In this document: in pieces, positions 1-13,211 of the stretch
Layout of the letters: each line of letters opens with the position of its first letter
Numbering within the stretch: position 1 is the first letter of the stretch
NCBI GenBank assembly: GCA_023078555.1
Contig: CM041198.1
Span: 5,894,924-5,958,923, forward strand
DNA: 64,000 bases
DNA from: Ulva prolifera
Lineage: Eukaryota > Chlorophyta > Ulvophyceae > Ulvales > Ulvaceae
Direction of reading: 5' to 3'
Notes under the pieces: generated by a model
Database searches by the model: none
Told to the model about the DNA's origin: nothing
What the model saw: only the letters and a program-made list of their open reading frames with translations
Position numbers and translations under genes: made by a program

Positions 1-3000
1 TCAGCAGATGCTGCAGCATGTCCTGCGCCTGGCTCTTGCCGAATTCGTAGTCCGCGAGCTTGTAGTTCCATACGACGCTCGTCTCGCGCGTCTCGACGAC
101 GCTGCGCGGCGTGCGCGTGCTGAAGTACTCAAACACCTGCACGCATGCACATGTATGGGGGGGGGGGGGGGGTCCTGGTGCTGTAAGCGTGGGCGTGCTG
201 AAGAACTCGAATGTTCAAGCGCACACGCGGACACACACGCACATGTGGGTTTTCACGCGCCGCCCGCCCCGGACGGCCGCATCGGTCCTCACGGCAACGG
301 CCGCAGCTGCGGCGTTTGCACGCTCAGCTGTGCAGGGCAAGCCGCTGCTGAAGGTGGCTTCAGGTGCAGCCGTTTGCGCATACATGCACCTCATGCGTGC
401 GCACCTGCTCGACGCTCTTGACCCACGAGAAGTTGAGGTTCTCGTACAGCGTGACCCACTCGGAGCCCTCGGCGACGGAGAAGGCCTCCCAGAGGGCGGG
501 CGGCGGCCGCATGAAGGTGCCGTTCTCTGCCGCAAGCCACACGTTGTTGTGCTGCAGCAGTGACGCGAAGGCCGCGCAGAGCTTGGCGGCGGTCGCGCCG
601 GAGATGATGACAATCACGTTCGCCGAGTCGGCGGCCAGCAGCCGCAGCATCTGCATGATCTCGCTGTCCACCCTGCACAGCGCGCAGCATGCTGAGTCAC
701 AGCACACGGCGACGGGAGGGGGTGCGCGGCTGGAGGTGGCGAAATGCGCCCTGCGGGGGGACGGTGGGGTCGGCGGTGGCCGCGGCGGACCGAGACCGTG
801 GGGGTCGGTGCACTGCGCGGGACGATGCAGCAGTGGCAGCGTATCACATCCGGTCGTGTGCGCAGGTTCGGTGCATCACAGGCGCAACATGTTAACAACA
901 GCAAGCACTGCGGCGCGTTGGGCCGGACGAGCTGAGAAGCATGCCGACCGGTTTGTGCCCCTTGCCATGCGATGCACGAGGCAGGTGGTGGGCATGCACG
1001 GCTCACTGTGAGTGCGTAGAGCTTCCCAGCACTTGGTCTCTACAGCGCCAGCACATGGTCACAGCGGACAACAGCGATGCATTGATGTTCGCGGCACTGG
1101 TTTGCAGGGAAAGGGCAGCTGCAGGCCCGGGCACGCACGTGGTGCGGCTGGTCCCGGACTGCAGCCTGTCAAACCGGAGCTGTGGCCCCTTGGCCACTGA
1201 CACCGCCTTGAGCGCGGCGTTGTACCCGAGCACGATGAGCCGCCGCTGCGTGCCGGCGGCGGCGGCGGCGATGGCGTCAAGCTGCAGCGGCGGCGGATGC
1301 CGCGTGTTGTGGTTCTGCGCGCTCGCGCACGTCTCGTGCAGCTCCATGAGGAAGTGGTCGCCCCACGTCTGCGCCGTGTGCACCGAGACGTGCTGGAAGT
1401 TGGACTTCCACAGCCGTTTGCGCGTCTGCGGCGACATGCCGACGGCCTGCGAGTGCACATATGCATTGGTTGCATGCACTGCACGCCAAGGAATGCAGCG
1501 ATCATGCGGTAGCGGAAAGAAAGCAGGAATGGACCACGTGACACGGTAATCAAATGTCAGATGCGGAGCACCGTGTGTGAGGCTGGGGAACTCTCCTGTC
1601 CATGCGCGATCTCGATCTCGCACGGCAAGTCGCCGCCCAGCAGGGTGCTGTACAGTACGCTGAGCGCACCTCAGCTACGTTTCATTTGCAGGGACGCATC
1701 CGAGACGCGCAGCACAGAGCAGGGCAGTCAATGCCCCTCACACCACGCCGTACCGCAAATGCTCGCGATGAGTGCCAAACGAGTCGAGCGCGTCAGAACG
1801 CTACGTAGAGAGCACCCCACTGCACCAGGCGTAGGGGGGGCCACACCACATGTTCCGCAGTCCTTCAACAGAGAACAAGTGCTTGGTCCACAACACTGCA
1901 GAGCACGATCGCATACTACAAATGCGCGCCGCAAAAAGCACTTATTGCTGCAAGGGCAGGTGGCGGCACGCACCACGTGGATCGCGGTCGTCATGTCGTC
2001 GATGTTCCACGGGTTGACGAGGATGGAGCCGGCGCCGAGGGACTGCGCGGCCCCCGCAAACTCGCTCAGCACGAGCACGCCGTGGTTCTCGGCCTGGCAC
2101 GCCACGAACTCGTAGCTGACGAGGTTCATGCCGTCGCGGAGGGAGGTGATGAGCGCGACGTCGGTGATTGCGTACAACGCGCACAGCTCCTTGAACGAGA
2201 GCTTGCGGTCGAGGTGGTGAATCGGGACGTGCGTCAGCGTGCCGAAGCGGCCTGCAGGAGCGCAGGGGGCGGTGTGAACTTCACCGCGAAGCGCTCAGCG
2301 TGATATCGCTTCGAGCGAGAGGATGGTTTGAAGATCAAGAGAGGTGAATGCGAGATGCGCTGTCGGTGCTGTGGCAAAGGACGTGTCCAGACCTCGGGTA
2401 GACGTCGGCGATGCGCACAATCGAGCGATGAGCGCAGTCAGCACAGAGACGTGCGGCAGAGAGTGGACAGCATGTCACCACCCCGGGGGCGGGGGGGGGG
2501 GGAGGGAGATGTTGCACAGAGCACAAGAGCTCGGACCCATTGCACGGCAGAGCACTTCTCAGCAGAGCAGAGTGCTACGGTGCATGTGACAGAGGATGCG
2601 GGGGCGTGCCGTTGATGCGGCCGACGATCTCGTGGACCTGTGACCGCAGCTGCTGGTACTCCGGCACGTCGAGGCGGCTCGGCACCGCGATCTGCACGAG
2701 CACGACCTTGTCCCGCCACTCGCTATACTCCTCGAGGAACTTCTCAAACGCGAGCAGCTTCTGCGGGATGCCCTTGATCATGTCGAGGCGGTCGACCCCC
2801 AGCATCACCTTCAGCCCGGCGTATCTGCACCCCGGGCCGGCCTCAGCGTCTCATAAACTATGGCTGGCACCACAAACAGCAACAACTCGAGCTCAAAGAG
2901 GGTCCGGCAGAGGGTGAGTGCGGTAGAAGGGGTGGACGGCAACACCCTAATACCCAGCATCAGCATCAACTCCATCAGCATAGACGACACGAGCGTGACG

Positions 3001-5825
3001 ACCAGAGACACAAGAGGCGATTGAGCGCCGTCGCGTGTTCCAGATTGCGGCCGCAACCTGCGCTGCTGCTTCACGAGAGCGCAGCAGGTCAGGCGGCGGC
3101 GCAAGTGCGAGCCTGGCGCGTGAGGAATGCGTGTGGGATGCACAGCCCGCGCTCATGCAGGACACGCCGGGAGGAGCCCCACACCACCGCCACAGCATGC
3201 GTGCCACCACAGCAGGGGCACTCCACGATACGCGCACGTGCATGCACTGTCCGCCCCACAGATTCCAGGGCGCTACCAGTGCGCCCGGCCACCCCGTCGA
3301 TGCACACATGCACCCGCACAGCAGACACCCAAACCCACGGAATACTACGGCAGCTCCGCGACCGCCTTGTGGGGGTTCTTTTGGTACCAGTCACCCGAAC
3401 AGCACAGATAAATCAACCGCTCAAGAGCAACAATATGACTCAGGCGCGACGACAGTATTCGCACCGGTGCTTGAGGTACCCGACATGCTGCGCGACGTCG
3501 GCCTCCTTCAGCGCCGTCTCGAACTTGAGGGGGTTGATGCCGATGGGGAAGGCGGCGACGCGCGTGAGGGCGCCGTTCTCCTCGACGCCATACGGGTTGC
3601 CCTCGAGGCCGAGCACGCGGGTGCAACTCGAGATGAAGTGGCGCACGTAGTCGTACGTGTGGAAGCCGATGAGGTCGGCCTTGAGCACACCGCGCAGCAG
3701 CTCCTCGCGGAACGGCAGTGTGCGGTAGATCTCGCTCGAGGGGAAGGGCGTGTGGAGGAAGAAGCCGACCTGCACCGCACCGCCAACACCCTCTGGAAAA
3801 GAAAAGGAGAACTGCTTTTGCGAGTGATGCGGTGAAGTCTGCGCTGTGGTGTCGAGGGCCGGGGTGGGGGTGGGGGTTTCCACAGGTCAGTGCCCGCGGC
3901 ATGTCGGGTGGGGCACGTCTCACGAGCCGGCGCATGCTCGGCCCGGTCCGCAACCATGCATGTATACGTCACAGGGCCCCCATACTTAGAAGTCTGCTGA
4001 CAACACAGCAGAAGCGCTGCCGCGGCACGGCCGCCGCACCTTCATCGTCGGCCGCCGCTGCTTCAGGATGTCCGGCAGCAGCATCAGGTGGTAGTCCTGG
4101 ATCCACACGACCTCCCCGTCATGGTAGCCCTCTAACACGGCGTCCGCAAACATCTCGTTCGCGGCCTGGTACGCCGCCCACTCCTGCTGCAGCGTCGGCG
4201 CCTCCGCGAGCCGGAAGTCCATCTGGACCGGCACGTAGTGGAAAAGCTGCCAGAGCACCGCATTGCAGAAGCCGTTGTAGTAGAGGTCCAGCGTGTCCTT
4301 CGGCACCCAGACGGGCTCGCTCGCGTGGCGCTCCCGCAGCAACGCGGTGATGCCGTCGCGGGCTTCGCCCTCCGGGATGCACGACCCCGGCCACCCGACC
4401 CACCGGGTCGTGTGCTGCACACACACACGCACACATGCGTTGAGCGACGGCGGTGGCTTGCGCGTGCAGGTTGCGCTGTTTATGTCGTGCGTGCGGTTCC
4501 TGCGGTTCTACCTGCCTCGCCGAACGTGTCCTGTGGTGCATGTGGTGCTACCTACCCAGCAGGTGAGCATCAGCATGCATTTTTGCGGAAGCAGTTCGTT
4601 GTCTGTTTCTTGAGAGCAGTGTTGCGGGCCCGCGGGTGCAACTGTGGGGGAAAGAAAGGGCTGAGGACACAGGTGGACACTCAGCCGCCTGGCAGAGGCA
4701 TGGCAGATGGTGAGATGTGACACGGGGTGGGGCACCGGGGACATGGGCGACCAAAGCATCCAAGAGGCGAGGGGAACAATCTGGCACAGCAATCTGATCT
4801 GCTTGGCGGTTTCAGTTGTGTTACAGTTTCAGGTGTGGTGCGGAGTGTGCGGTGCCACAGGAAACGAGTGGTGGCACATCGTTGGGGTTGTCTACGCTTA
4901 CGCATCTTCTCCTGTGTACAGGCGTGGTCAGACGCCGTGAATGCTGGTGGATGCTAGTGGCGGGAAGTGGCAATGGTGGTGGAGGTGACGCTGTGGTGCA
5001 CTGTGGGAGTAACCTTTCCCCCAATTCAGGCCTCCCTTCAAATTGCAGCTGCCTCAGAGTGTGGTTGAGCCAAATGTTTGTGCAGCCTCGAAGCAGCAGC
5101 GCTGGTCTGGCTCTGTGTAAGACAATAGTGTCCCTGTGTACACTGGGCAAGTGGCATTGCACACGGTATGGCCCAGAGGTTGCAGCTGTTGGCATATGGC
5201 TGTGGAGGCACAATGGTACAGCTTCCTGGGATGTAGCTTGCCAGCCTCCACCGCAAGCGGAGCTGAGGTGGATGCAGATAGGCTATAAAGCTGCGTGATT
5301 CAAATTGGATGGTATACACACTGGAATGGCTGTGCTGCAGGGAACGGTGTGGCTGTCACATGGGTTGGGGGTACACAACATGCGCTACAAGGGCCAGCCA
5401 TGCACGAAAATGGCCCCAGAAAAGGTTCAGCAGGTAAAAATGCACTGGCACTGGTGCTAAGACGTAAGTGCTGATGCACGGATGTGCTAGGAACGCACAT
5501 TGCCAACTCCCATGAGAGCAGATACCAGCCCGCCAGAGCTCACAGGCAGTGCCCACTGCTGTGTGACGTTGTCCCATGTTGCATTTATTGGCAGACGATT
5601 CGATACTATCACTAGATTCTGCTCTGGAGGTGCTGGCGGCCTCTGCGTCGCTGTGGCCTGGCTGGGGTCCTCATCATCTGTCAAGCTGTTCTGCTGCAAG
5701 TCCAGCGTTGCGTGCCCACCATCTGTGGATGGTGAGAGCAACGGGTTTGAAGCGTTTATTTGCGGTTGCCCTGGATGTGATGTGGATGCCGTTTGCTCGC
5801 CTGCATCCCGAAACATCGGTGACAT
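1..5825 (-). CDS. TPS: Class II trehalose-6-phosphate synthase (GT20 domain plus phosphatase-like domain), 3' end outside window
   Basis: Makes trehalose 6-phosphate from UDP-glucose and glucose 6-phosphate, presumably in the cytosol. Inferred exons: 5825-5499, 4414-4040, 3769-3465, 2824-2610, 2251-1974, 1446-1202, 672-405, 136-<1. Phases close at each junction. Exon 1 holds about 70 low-complexity residues and then SNRLP and SSGGLVSAL. Exon 2 holds GWPG, YYNGFCNAVLWQLFHY and IQDYHLMLLP. Exon 3 holds GFFLHTPFPSSEIYRTLP and LIGFHTYDYVRHF. Exon 4 holds GVDRLDMIKGIPQKL. Exon 5 holds LRDGMNLVSYEFV and LSEFAGAAQSLGAGSILVNP. The synthase core therefore looks complete. Exons 6-8 form a HAD phosphatase-like domain (IIISG-type motif, LAAENGTF, VVWNYKLADYEFG). 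Its motif I reads GYNAAL where active phosphatases have DxDGT, so phosphatase activity is probably lost. The start is the first ATG after an in-frame stop. A short exon could be missing between exons 6 and 7. Confidence 0.9.
157..172 (+). repeat. Poly-G tract of 16 bases in TPS intron 7
   Basis: Uninterrupted run of G on the plus strand (C on the coding strand). It lies 20 bases from the exon 8 acceptor. Confidence 0.9.
2608..2609 (-). other. GC splice donor of TPS intron 4
   Basis: The codon for Gly in RINGRFG must be split as G|GC. The only border that keeps frame with the next exon (acceptor CTCCTGCAG at 2252) begins GCACG rather than GT. All other donors of this gene begin GT. This is a GC-AG intron by inference from frame and family alignment. 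Confidence 0.6.
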
Positions 5826-8170
5826 AGAACACGGGGCCAGAGAAAGGCCCACGGGCGTCTCTCATGATTAGCTCTAGCTTAGACACGTCTTGGAGCCACA
5901 TGTCATGCGTAACGCGCTGGGTTGACGCAGCTTTGGACTGTCACGTACGGATGAAGCTTGTGCAAGGTGCACAAAGTGGTCCGAACACAAGCCGCATGAT
6001 CACCACAGGGCGAGCAGCGTACCTTCGATCGAATGCAGCCTTCGTTGCATTGCATCGTCATTTGCTGCTTCGTTTACCAAAAGCGCGGCAGATGCGTCCC
6101 TCTGTGAAAAGAGTTGATCCATTACGACAGGCCGCTTCTTATCTGACAACGAATTCTACTCGATTGTAGCATATCTATGCATAGTGGAGCAAATGCAGAA
6201 GCTGCACCGCCGTGTCCGGGCACAAGCACCGGCTCTCGGTTCAGATACGCCTCGGCTCCAAAAACCGGCATGAACTGGATACACATATGATTGTATAGCA
6301 ACAACCAAATATCATAGTGTTACGGTGTGTGATGGCACGCGGAATTGCCATCACATGGCCAATCCTGACCGGCTAGCGTCGCTGACCATGCGTTCGAGTA
6401 CTGAACGCCATTTAGAGCCGCTGCCATAACCCATGCACGAACTCCGTCACATAACTCTACCAACAGACCAGAGATACTTGATGCAGCCTCTCAGTGCTGC
6501 GAGGGCATAGTCTTGCAAGGCCTTGTACACGGATTATTGAACACATGCGTGAAGAACGCGCGCGCTAGCAAAGCCATTCCAACCATGCATGTGATGTCAG
6601 GGCCTTCACAAACAGCACGCAATGAGTGCATCCGCAATCAACAGTTCAGCTGCCAGAATTTCGATGACATGGTTGGTTTGTGATAGCGCAGGTGTCACTC
6701 TGGCTACTCTGACCCACCAGCTCGCATCGCCCAGCAGCCACGGCGCGCAGAAGCGAGCATGCAGCTATCCTACCGGTTGCCGATACACCCATGACTGCTG
6801 GGGGCTGTACGACTTGGTGTGATGTGTCACAAGGAAGTTGAGGGGGCAGGTAGCACCGCCTGCACCACCACCGGAATTCCGCGGAACACGGCACACCCAA
6901 ATCAAAGCCCGACACGCCCACGCACACAATGCCTCCCTCACAAACAGTTCCGCACCCCAGCACGCGGGACATGACACCTCCAGAGTAGACCAGTCCCTTA
7001 CTTACATCTCTCGCAAGGCCGTGCTGCGGATGAGGGCAGGTGCATTTGGTCAATGTTGCCCCGCGGACTGCTTGACCAGACGGTGCTGATGACCAGACGG
7101 GCCAGTGTCGCCGAAGCCTCTATCTCCTGCGGTGGAAAAGACCTGCAGGTGCGTGTCTGATGAGTTCGATACATACCAAAACTTCGTCACACAGACGTCG
7201 TTCATGCTAGAGCCACAAACATAATATCGACTGAGTCCCTCCGCCATTCGTCGTCTTGGATGGAACGGGCCCATCAGTTCGATGAATAACCCGCAGACAT
7301 TTGAGTGTAAATCATTGCTCTCTTCAAGCCTCGTGCCTACGTCATTCCCGGAGGCAGCCGGCCTGCGTGGATACTGTGTTGCACCGAGTACGGACCACGA
7401 CAGCCAGTGATGCACCGAGTACGGACCACGACAGCCGTGTAGCCTGTAAATGTCTATACCTATAAATATCTACCAGGAGATATTACTCTGAGACGGGACA
7501 GAAGCATCAGCTGTGGCTACCGGAGCTTATCTGAACTCTTGATAAGACCACGATGACGTGCTGTGGTACGAATGTTTGGCTTCTTCTGTACCCGCCTGTG
7601 CCCCAGCGCACTGAAAGTTACCAAAGGCAGGGCCAGAAGTAAGTACCAACATGCACCGAGTGCAAGAGCCGGACAAAATCGAGCCGGACAAAATCGCCCA
7701 ACTGCTTGGTTTATGGCTGCTTATGCTTCTCGGTCGTGTTCTCTCCAGCACCAGCTGTGACTGCTCAAGAAATTGCGTGCGGAAACGGTCACAGAGCTCA
7801 ATGCTTGTCCAATGGTATCAGAAATGACCACATAGGCTATGTCAACAGTCTGCCATGGCCACGTGATGGCGTGTTGTTTCCAACAGCTCTAGCAATATTT
7901 CAAGCGCATGTGCGCACAGCTGCAGCCAGTGGCCAACGCGGTCGACGCCCGTCGTGCCACAGGTGCTGTTGCGATCACGAATCAGCTGGCGCGCAACGGA
8001 TCATCCAGCATAGTCTCTAGCGACCTGACTACTGCGTGTGATCTCCCATGGCGTCCGTTCACAGACCGATGTCAACGTAGCCTCCTGGCACAGGAACGCC
8101 TAGATCAGCCCATCAGTCCTAGGGGCATGGGCCTACACAAATAGCTAGTTCTTACGTTGAGTTTGGATCG
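5826..8170. other. Intergenic region between divergent TPS and CCDC47 genes
   Basis: No coding exon recognised. It must hold the promoters of both flanking genes, but I see no convincing core element. It contains a 26-bp direct repeat (7380-7405 and 7411-7436), a 15-bp tandem pair (7666-7695), and at 6821-6863 a reverse-strand match to the LINE-A 3' end. Confidence 0.6.
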
Positions 8171-11100
8171 ATGTATAGTTTGGGATGTCTCTTTGTGTGG
8201 CATGTCCTGGGCACGTTCGTAGGCGCTGTGATCTCGCAAGCAGTGTCAGACTTTGATGAAGATGCGTTCGAGCATGAGAGAAGGCCTCATTCTCATGAAG
8301 ATTTTCTCAAGCCGCTGATGGGCAGAAAGCGCGCCCCAGCCGCGTTCAAGCTGCAAGCACCGGAGACGTACTATCCGGAAGCGTTCTTCTTGCTTCTGCT
8401 CATTGTATACGCCATCAACTTCTGGCGCGGTCGACGCATAAATGATGCAATCGTGTTTGACTGGGCAACACAGTTCTGCAAGTCGGGGACATTGCTAGAT
8501 CGCAATTTTGCGTTGGTTGGACCGGGGTACAACGATGATGGGGAAGAACTGGTGATGAAAAATTCACATAGCGACTTTCAACTATGGGCCAGCGGAAGGA
8601 GGTGTGCTCATGGGCCTCTGCGTGGTTGCATTGTGTGGGCCTGTGCAGACTTGCAGTCGCAAGGCCTCCAATGAGCACTGCATATGCTGCTTGCTGTACA
8701 GCCATGAACCGATCAGCTGCTGAAATCCTGCAACCCCCAACTCGAAGTTCATGCTTCATTGAAGTTGACGCTTGACTTCCTTGCTCAATGAATGCCATCG
8801 CAAGCATCGCCATTGCAGATGTCACATGTCTGAGATGTGCCATCGCCTGTGATCAGTTCAACAAATAACCATGGGCCCGGTCTGACATGGACTGATCGGT
8901 CAGTACCGCTCTGAGCGACTGGCTGATTCCAGCTGTGTGAGATTCCATGCTTCCGACGTTGCTCTAGTGGCTTCTACTGGGTGAACGACAGCCCACCTGT
9001 CTGCCCGGCTCCTCTTGCGGGTGTAGGACCACGGAATGAAATCATCCTTTGAGCATGCCCCTCCTTTTCAGGAGAACGTGGATTCGATTCTGTGTGCGCC
9101 TTGGGGAATCGAAGCGGCCGTGCGTGACCACCTCTCAGCACAGGAGGAGCCCTGTGAGTTGCGCACGGTCGTCTGAGGGGGGCTCCCAGGTGGTTTACCC
9201 CTTCAGCATGTGGTCCCGTTAATTCAGAGTCGTCAATGTCCTCTTCAGGACACAGCTCAGTAAATCTAGATTTACTCTGCTTTACACCACACGTGACGCG
9301 ACACACTTGACGAACCACATGCACACTCCCCGCCGCACATCCCGTCCCTGTCACACATCCGAGACCGAGAACAGCCCTTCGATCCGTTGTGGAGTCGAGC
9401 ATGCAGCGGCACATGCCCCTGTCTTCAGAGTTCTGCCAGATGCCTGCCCGCGTGCACAACCCTGCCCCAGGTGTCCTCTCACAGGTGTAGGCAAGCGAAA
9501 CGTGACACACCGCACTTGACGGCGTGCCTACACACCCTGTCCTTGGTCTATGCTGCCATGCATGACATCATACCCAAGCGTTGGAATATTTCCGTGACGC
9601 GCTGAGGGTGATCCCATGCATGCATCATCCGCCCCCTGTGCGCAGAAGTGGCCGGCGCGCGTCTGGCGCAGCCCTAGAAGGGGGGGGTGGGGGGGCACAT
9701 CAAACGGTGTTGCACTTGTTCTGCTTGTGCTGTGCAGGTTGCTGGCTGTGGCTCGAGTGTGCTGTCCTACGGCGCATGCTCCTGTGCCACAAGCAGTTCC
9801 CTGTGGGGCTTCCTGTTTCCTCGCCTGTACCGTTGTAACACAGCCCGTGCTTTCACGGCTCCACCTGCACGCCCCGCCATGCGGCGGCCTGGTGTGAGGC
9901 GCAGGCGATGTCGCCCTCCGCACACAGGTTTTGCCAGGGCACGATCCAAGCATCATGCATGCCCGCATGCACGCCCATGCTGCGCGCGCACCTGTCCGCC
10001 AGGCCCCTTGTTCCTGAAGCACACGCTGGTCTCTCCCGGGCTACCTGCCTCACCGCTGTGGTCCGTGTGACGCACACACCGCCCCCGTGTGCAGGTACGG
10101 CGAGGGCATGTGCCATGCATGTGCCCCGCCCGCGCTCACACCTGTCCCCGCATGCAGGTACTGCCAGGGCATGCTCATCGACCTGCATCTGCGCTCCCGC
10201 CACGACCTCCTCTCCCTCGCCTCGTACGCCATCAACCCCGCCGAGGACACGCTCACGATCGAGGTCTCCATGCAGCCGGCCGCAATGCCGCCGACTGTCC
10301 TCGCGGTCGCGCCAGCGAAGGCCCTCCGCGCGCTGCAGCGCAGCTGCCGGGACCTCGACGCGTTTGCGCACGCGGTCGCGCCGGCCGCGCTCGCGGCGCA
10401 CCTGAGGCGGTGGCCGGCCACGCTCGCCGCGGTCGCGGAGTCATCGCAGGTGTTTGCGGACCTGTTTGCCCCAGCTGTCGTGGAGGAGATCTTCTCGTCG
10501 CCGGTGTGTCACCCCAGCAGGAACCTGCTACCGCCGTCGGCAGTCCATCGTGCCGCAGCAGTCTGTTGCTACCGCCTGGGTGTTGTAGGTGTGCGTGCGT
10601 GTGGATTCCCTCGCCAGTGGTGTGTCAACTGAAATAAGCACATCGTGCAGCATCGTTCTGTTCCGGTTGCTGCCGGTGTGGCCGGATGATCTGCGGCTGC
10701 TTGGAGGTGTGCAGATCTGTCGACGCCTTCGCCGTCCGCAGGTGGTGACGGCTTGGGGGTTTACCGCCGCTGCCGGCGTTAGAGTGGGCAATAGCCGTAC
10801 TGGCAGCTCAGACACGTTTGGTGTGGGTGTTTCGCATGCGCCCATGCATGCCAGTGCCTGGCGAGAAGGTTTCTCACCCGGCGGCGCTGGTGCACGGGCC
10901 TCTCTCGTCACGTGTCCACACACGGAGCTGGCACATGGCCGCCCTGGGGCATATGTCTACACGTGGCGCCCCCTGTACATCATGTCACATTGATTCATGT
11001 GGGTACCTGCGTACCCCGCCTTTTCCGTCACATGTATGACGCCGCGTCGCCGTGCAGGCGTTCGAGGACCGGGGGAGCCACTTCCGGTGGCTGCACATAT

Positions 11101-12218
11101 CAAGCGAGTACGGCCGGGGCGGCGGCACGGCGCCGCGCCCTGTGCTGCGCATGTGCTGCGCGCTGCCGCCGCGGGGCCGCATGCATGAGCTCGACAGGTG
11201 CGATCAGCCCCCACCACCTCGCGTGGCAGCAGCGTCCCCTCCGCCGCAGAATGCGGTGGCGCTACTCACCGGGCGGGCCCGCAGTGTGCAAACCCGCACT
11301 GCCTCGGCCTCGTGTACATTGACGGCGCAGCGGTACCCTGTCAAAGCATCGGCGTCGCTGTGATGCTGGTGGGTTTTTGTACTGCCGCACACGATGCGTA
11401 TTTCTGCGCGAGCTGGGTTCAAATCGGCTAGTGCTGTACATTGCGAGGTCTGTTGCGGTGTGAAGTGCTCTGTGGCTTGCGGGTGCAGCCTGATGGAGGT
11501 GGTGATGGCGCTCGTGGACCTCGTGGGCAGCTATGACATGCCGGCCAAGGCGCGCGAGAAGGCAGACCGATGCCGCGCGGAAGTCGCCAAGCTGCAGGAG
11601 AAGGAGCGCCGCAAGGAGCTCGCAGAGAACCTGCAGAAGAAGAAGGTCGCCCGCAAGGTGCCCTCCTCTCCACCCAACCCGTCCTGTTGGAGGCATGATC
11701 GCAACAGCTGATTCATGTACACCTGCATTTCTGCGCTTGTTGAGGCGGCACTCCTCCCCTTGAGGAGCGACGCTTCAGGGGTGAGGTGGATGTGTGTTGC
11801 CCTGGCGTTGCTACCGTCCTCTCGAGTTTTGTCCATGTCACACACATCTCCACTCCTCAGCTCAGTCTCTGCTGTGGAATCATACACACGTTGAGCTGGA
11901 CATGTCGCGCCGGACTGACCGTGATGGCACACGGCTCCTCTACACATGCTCAGTCTGGGACGCATGGTAAGCATGCATCTTGCAAGTGCTTTGGCTACCC
12001 TCTGTCGAACGCTCCGCCTCATGCCGCACACAACACCTGGACCTGTCCCCCATGAGACAGGCAGCAGTGCTCTGTCATGTATTGGCAGCGGTGCGGTGCA
12101 GGAGGCCGAGGCGGAGAAGCTGAAGCGCATGACGCCGGCGCAGCGGCAGAAGCACGAGGACCGCCAGAAGCGGATAGAGATGGGCCGCGCGATGAAGAAG
12201 CGCACCGTCAAGGTGTAG
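8171..12218 (+). CDS. CCDC47: CCDC47-like ER membrane protein (DUF1682 family)
   Basis: CCDC47 is a single-pass ER protein of the PAT complex that works with the translocon in multipass membrane-protein insertion. Exons: 8171-8601, 10158-10503, 11058-11197, 11489-11657, 12102-12218, together 1203 nt or 400 residues. Residues 1-22 are a hydrophobic signal sequence, followed by an acidic stretch (SDFDEDAFEHE). A transmembrane segment (AFFLLLLIVYAINFW) lies near residue 80. Next comes the conserved core: RNFALVG, then LWASGRRYCQGMLIDL spanning the exon 1-2 junction, HDLLSLASYAINP, and HFRWLHIS. The C-terminal third is a Lys/Glu/Arg-rich coiled coil (AKAREKADRCRAEVAKLQEK) ending AMKKRTVKV. This order matches animal and plant CCDC47. 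The Arg codon split AG|G at intron 1 supports the model. Intron 1 (1556 nt) carries a dispersed repeat. Confidence 0.88.
9168..9292 (+). repeat. Dispersed repeat R1, copy in CCDC47 intron 1
   Basis: Landmarks in order: CGTCTGAGGGGGG, AGGTGGTTTACCCCTT, TGTGGTCCCGTTAATTC, AGTCGTCAATGTCC, and a TAAATCTAGATTTACT end. The same order recurs on the minus strand at 19955-20112 and in part at 55690-55757. The family is unidentified. Confidence 0.7.
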
Positions 12219-12254
12219 ACATGACCTCGAGACTATGTATGCATGAGGTTGGGG

Positions 12255-12259
12255 TGTAA
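12255..12259 (+). terminator. Probable TGTAA polyadenylation signal of CCDC47
   Basis: TGTAA 37 nt downstream of the CCDC47 stop codon. TGTAA is the established poly(A) signal of chlorophyte nuclear genes. The assignment is positional. Confidence 0.5.
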
Positions 12260-12837
12260 CGCACGCCAACCAGATACTCAGCACACCTGCTTTGTGCCCC
12301 GCGTGTGTATGCTGACCTTATGACACTGAACCGCTCTGGGAGGTCTGAATGCTGCACAGGCTAACCCGCCCGTGTCCTGTCGGGGTGGATGCACACACAC
12401 CAGATGGACAGTCTGGTGTGAGCTTGTACAGCCTGCAGTGATGCTGCCATGCGCTTCACTTTTGTTCGCCAGGCGCGTCGTCTTCCGCCCACACTGTCCT
12501 TCTAATTCTCTTCGGTAACAACGTGTGGGGGATTGCCGACCGTGTCTGGAACGATATCAACATGGCTTCGCGTGGCGCTGTGCGTTGGCAGGCAGCAGGC
12601 ACGCGGTGTGTTCTCGATTTCGGAAGTAACGGGGAGTGCGGCAAAGATTGCTGGATCTGTGCGGGCATGCACAGTGCCTGTACGCTCTTCTGCATGCACG
12701 CAAGCAAGGCAATGTCAACTCAGGACACACGCATCTCGCCTGTGACAGCGCGAGTGAGCCCACGGACGGTGATGTGAGGGATCGCTGCTGGCAGCATTGG
12801 GGAACCGCCGTGCGATCTTGACCCAGGGACCGTGTTG

Positions 12838-12842
12838 TTACA
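12838..12842 (-). terminator. Possible TGTAA signal of the membrane-protein gene
   Basis: Reads TGTAA on the minus strand about 370 nt after the stop codon at 13212. Weak, because the distance is long. Confidence 0.3.
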
Positions 12843-12971
12843 GCCTACTCCAGTGCAGGATCACTTGATGATGACCCTTGTACTACCAGGCATGTGGGCG
12901 GATGTTCAGTGGCTGTCCGACGGGAGCCATGCTGAGTCCCACAGCCACATACAGCTGGCACATCACGCGCT

Positions 12972-13050
12972 GTGTGGCTTGCTGCGTGGTGTGCGGTTCC
13001 CCTGGTTCTTGCTTGCGGTGCTACCTGCCTCGCTTGCTTTGTCCTTGTAA
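12972..13050 (+). mobile_element. LINE-A 3' fragment with target-site duplication
   Basis: This is the last 79 bp of LINE family A (GTGTGGCTTGCTGCG to CCTTGTAA). It is flanked by CACATCACGCGCT (12959-12971) and CACATCACACGCT (13051-13063), a 13-bp duplication with one mismatch. Strong 5' truncation and a fixed TTGTAA end fit target-primed retrotransposition. Confidence 0.8.
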
Positions 13051-13211
13051 CACATCACACGCTCGATATGTCGGAACACTTGTTAGCATCCCGGAGGAAT
13101 GCGCGTATGAGGCTGGCACGCCATGAGAGCCACGCGCTGCCGGACACAGCCCTGCCAGAAGCACCAGAAGCATCAGCCGGTCACAGCACAGCCGTGCCCC
13201 CCCTCGTGCGC

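Larger units (their letters stand above)
12219..12971. other. Gap between convergent genes
   Basis: 3' flanks of CCDC47 and of the membrane-protein gene. No exon recognised. Contains the two TGTAA signals listed separately. Confidence 0.5.
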
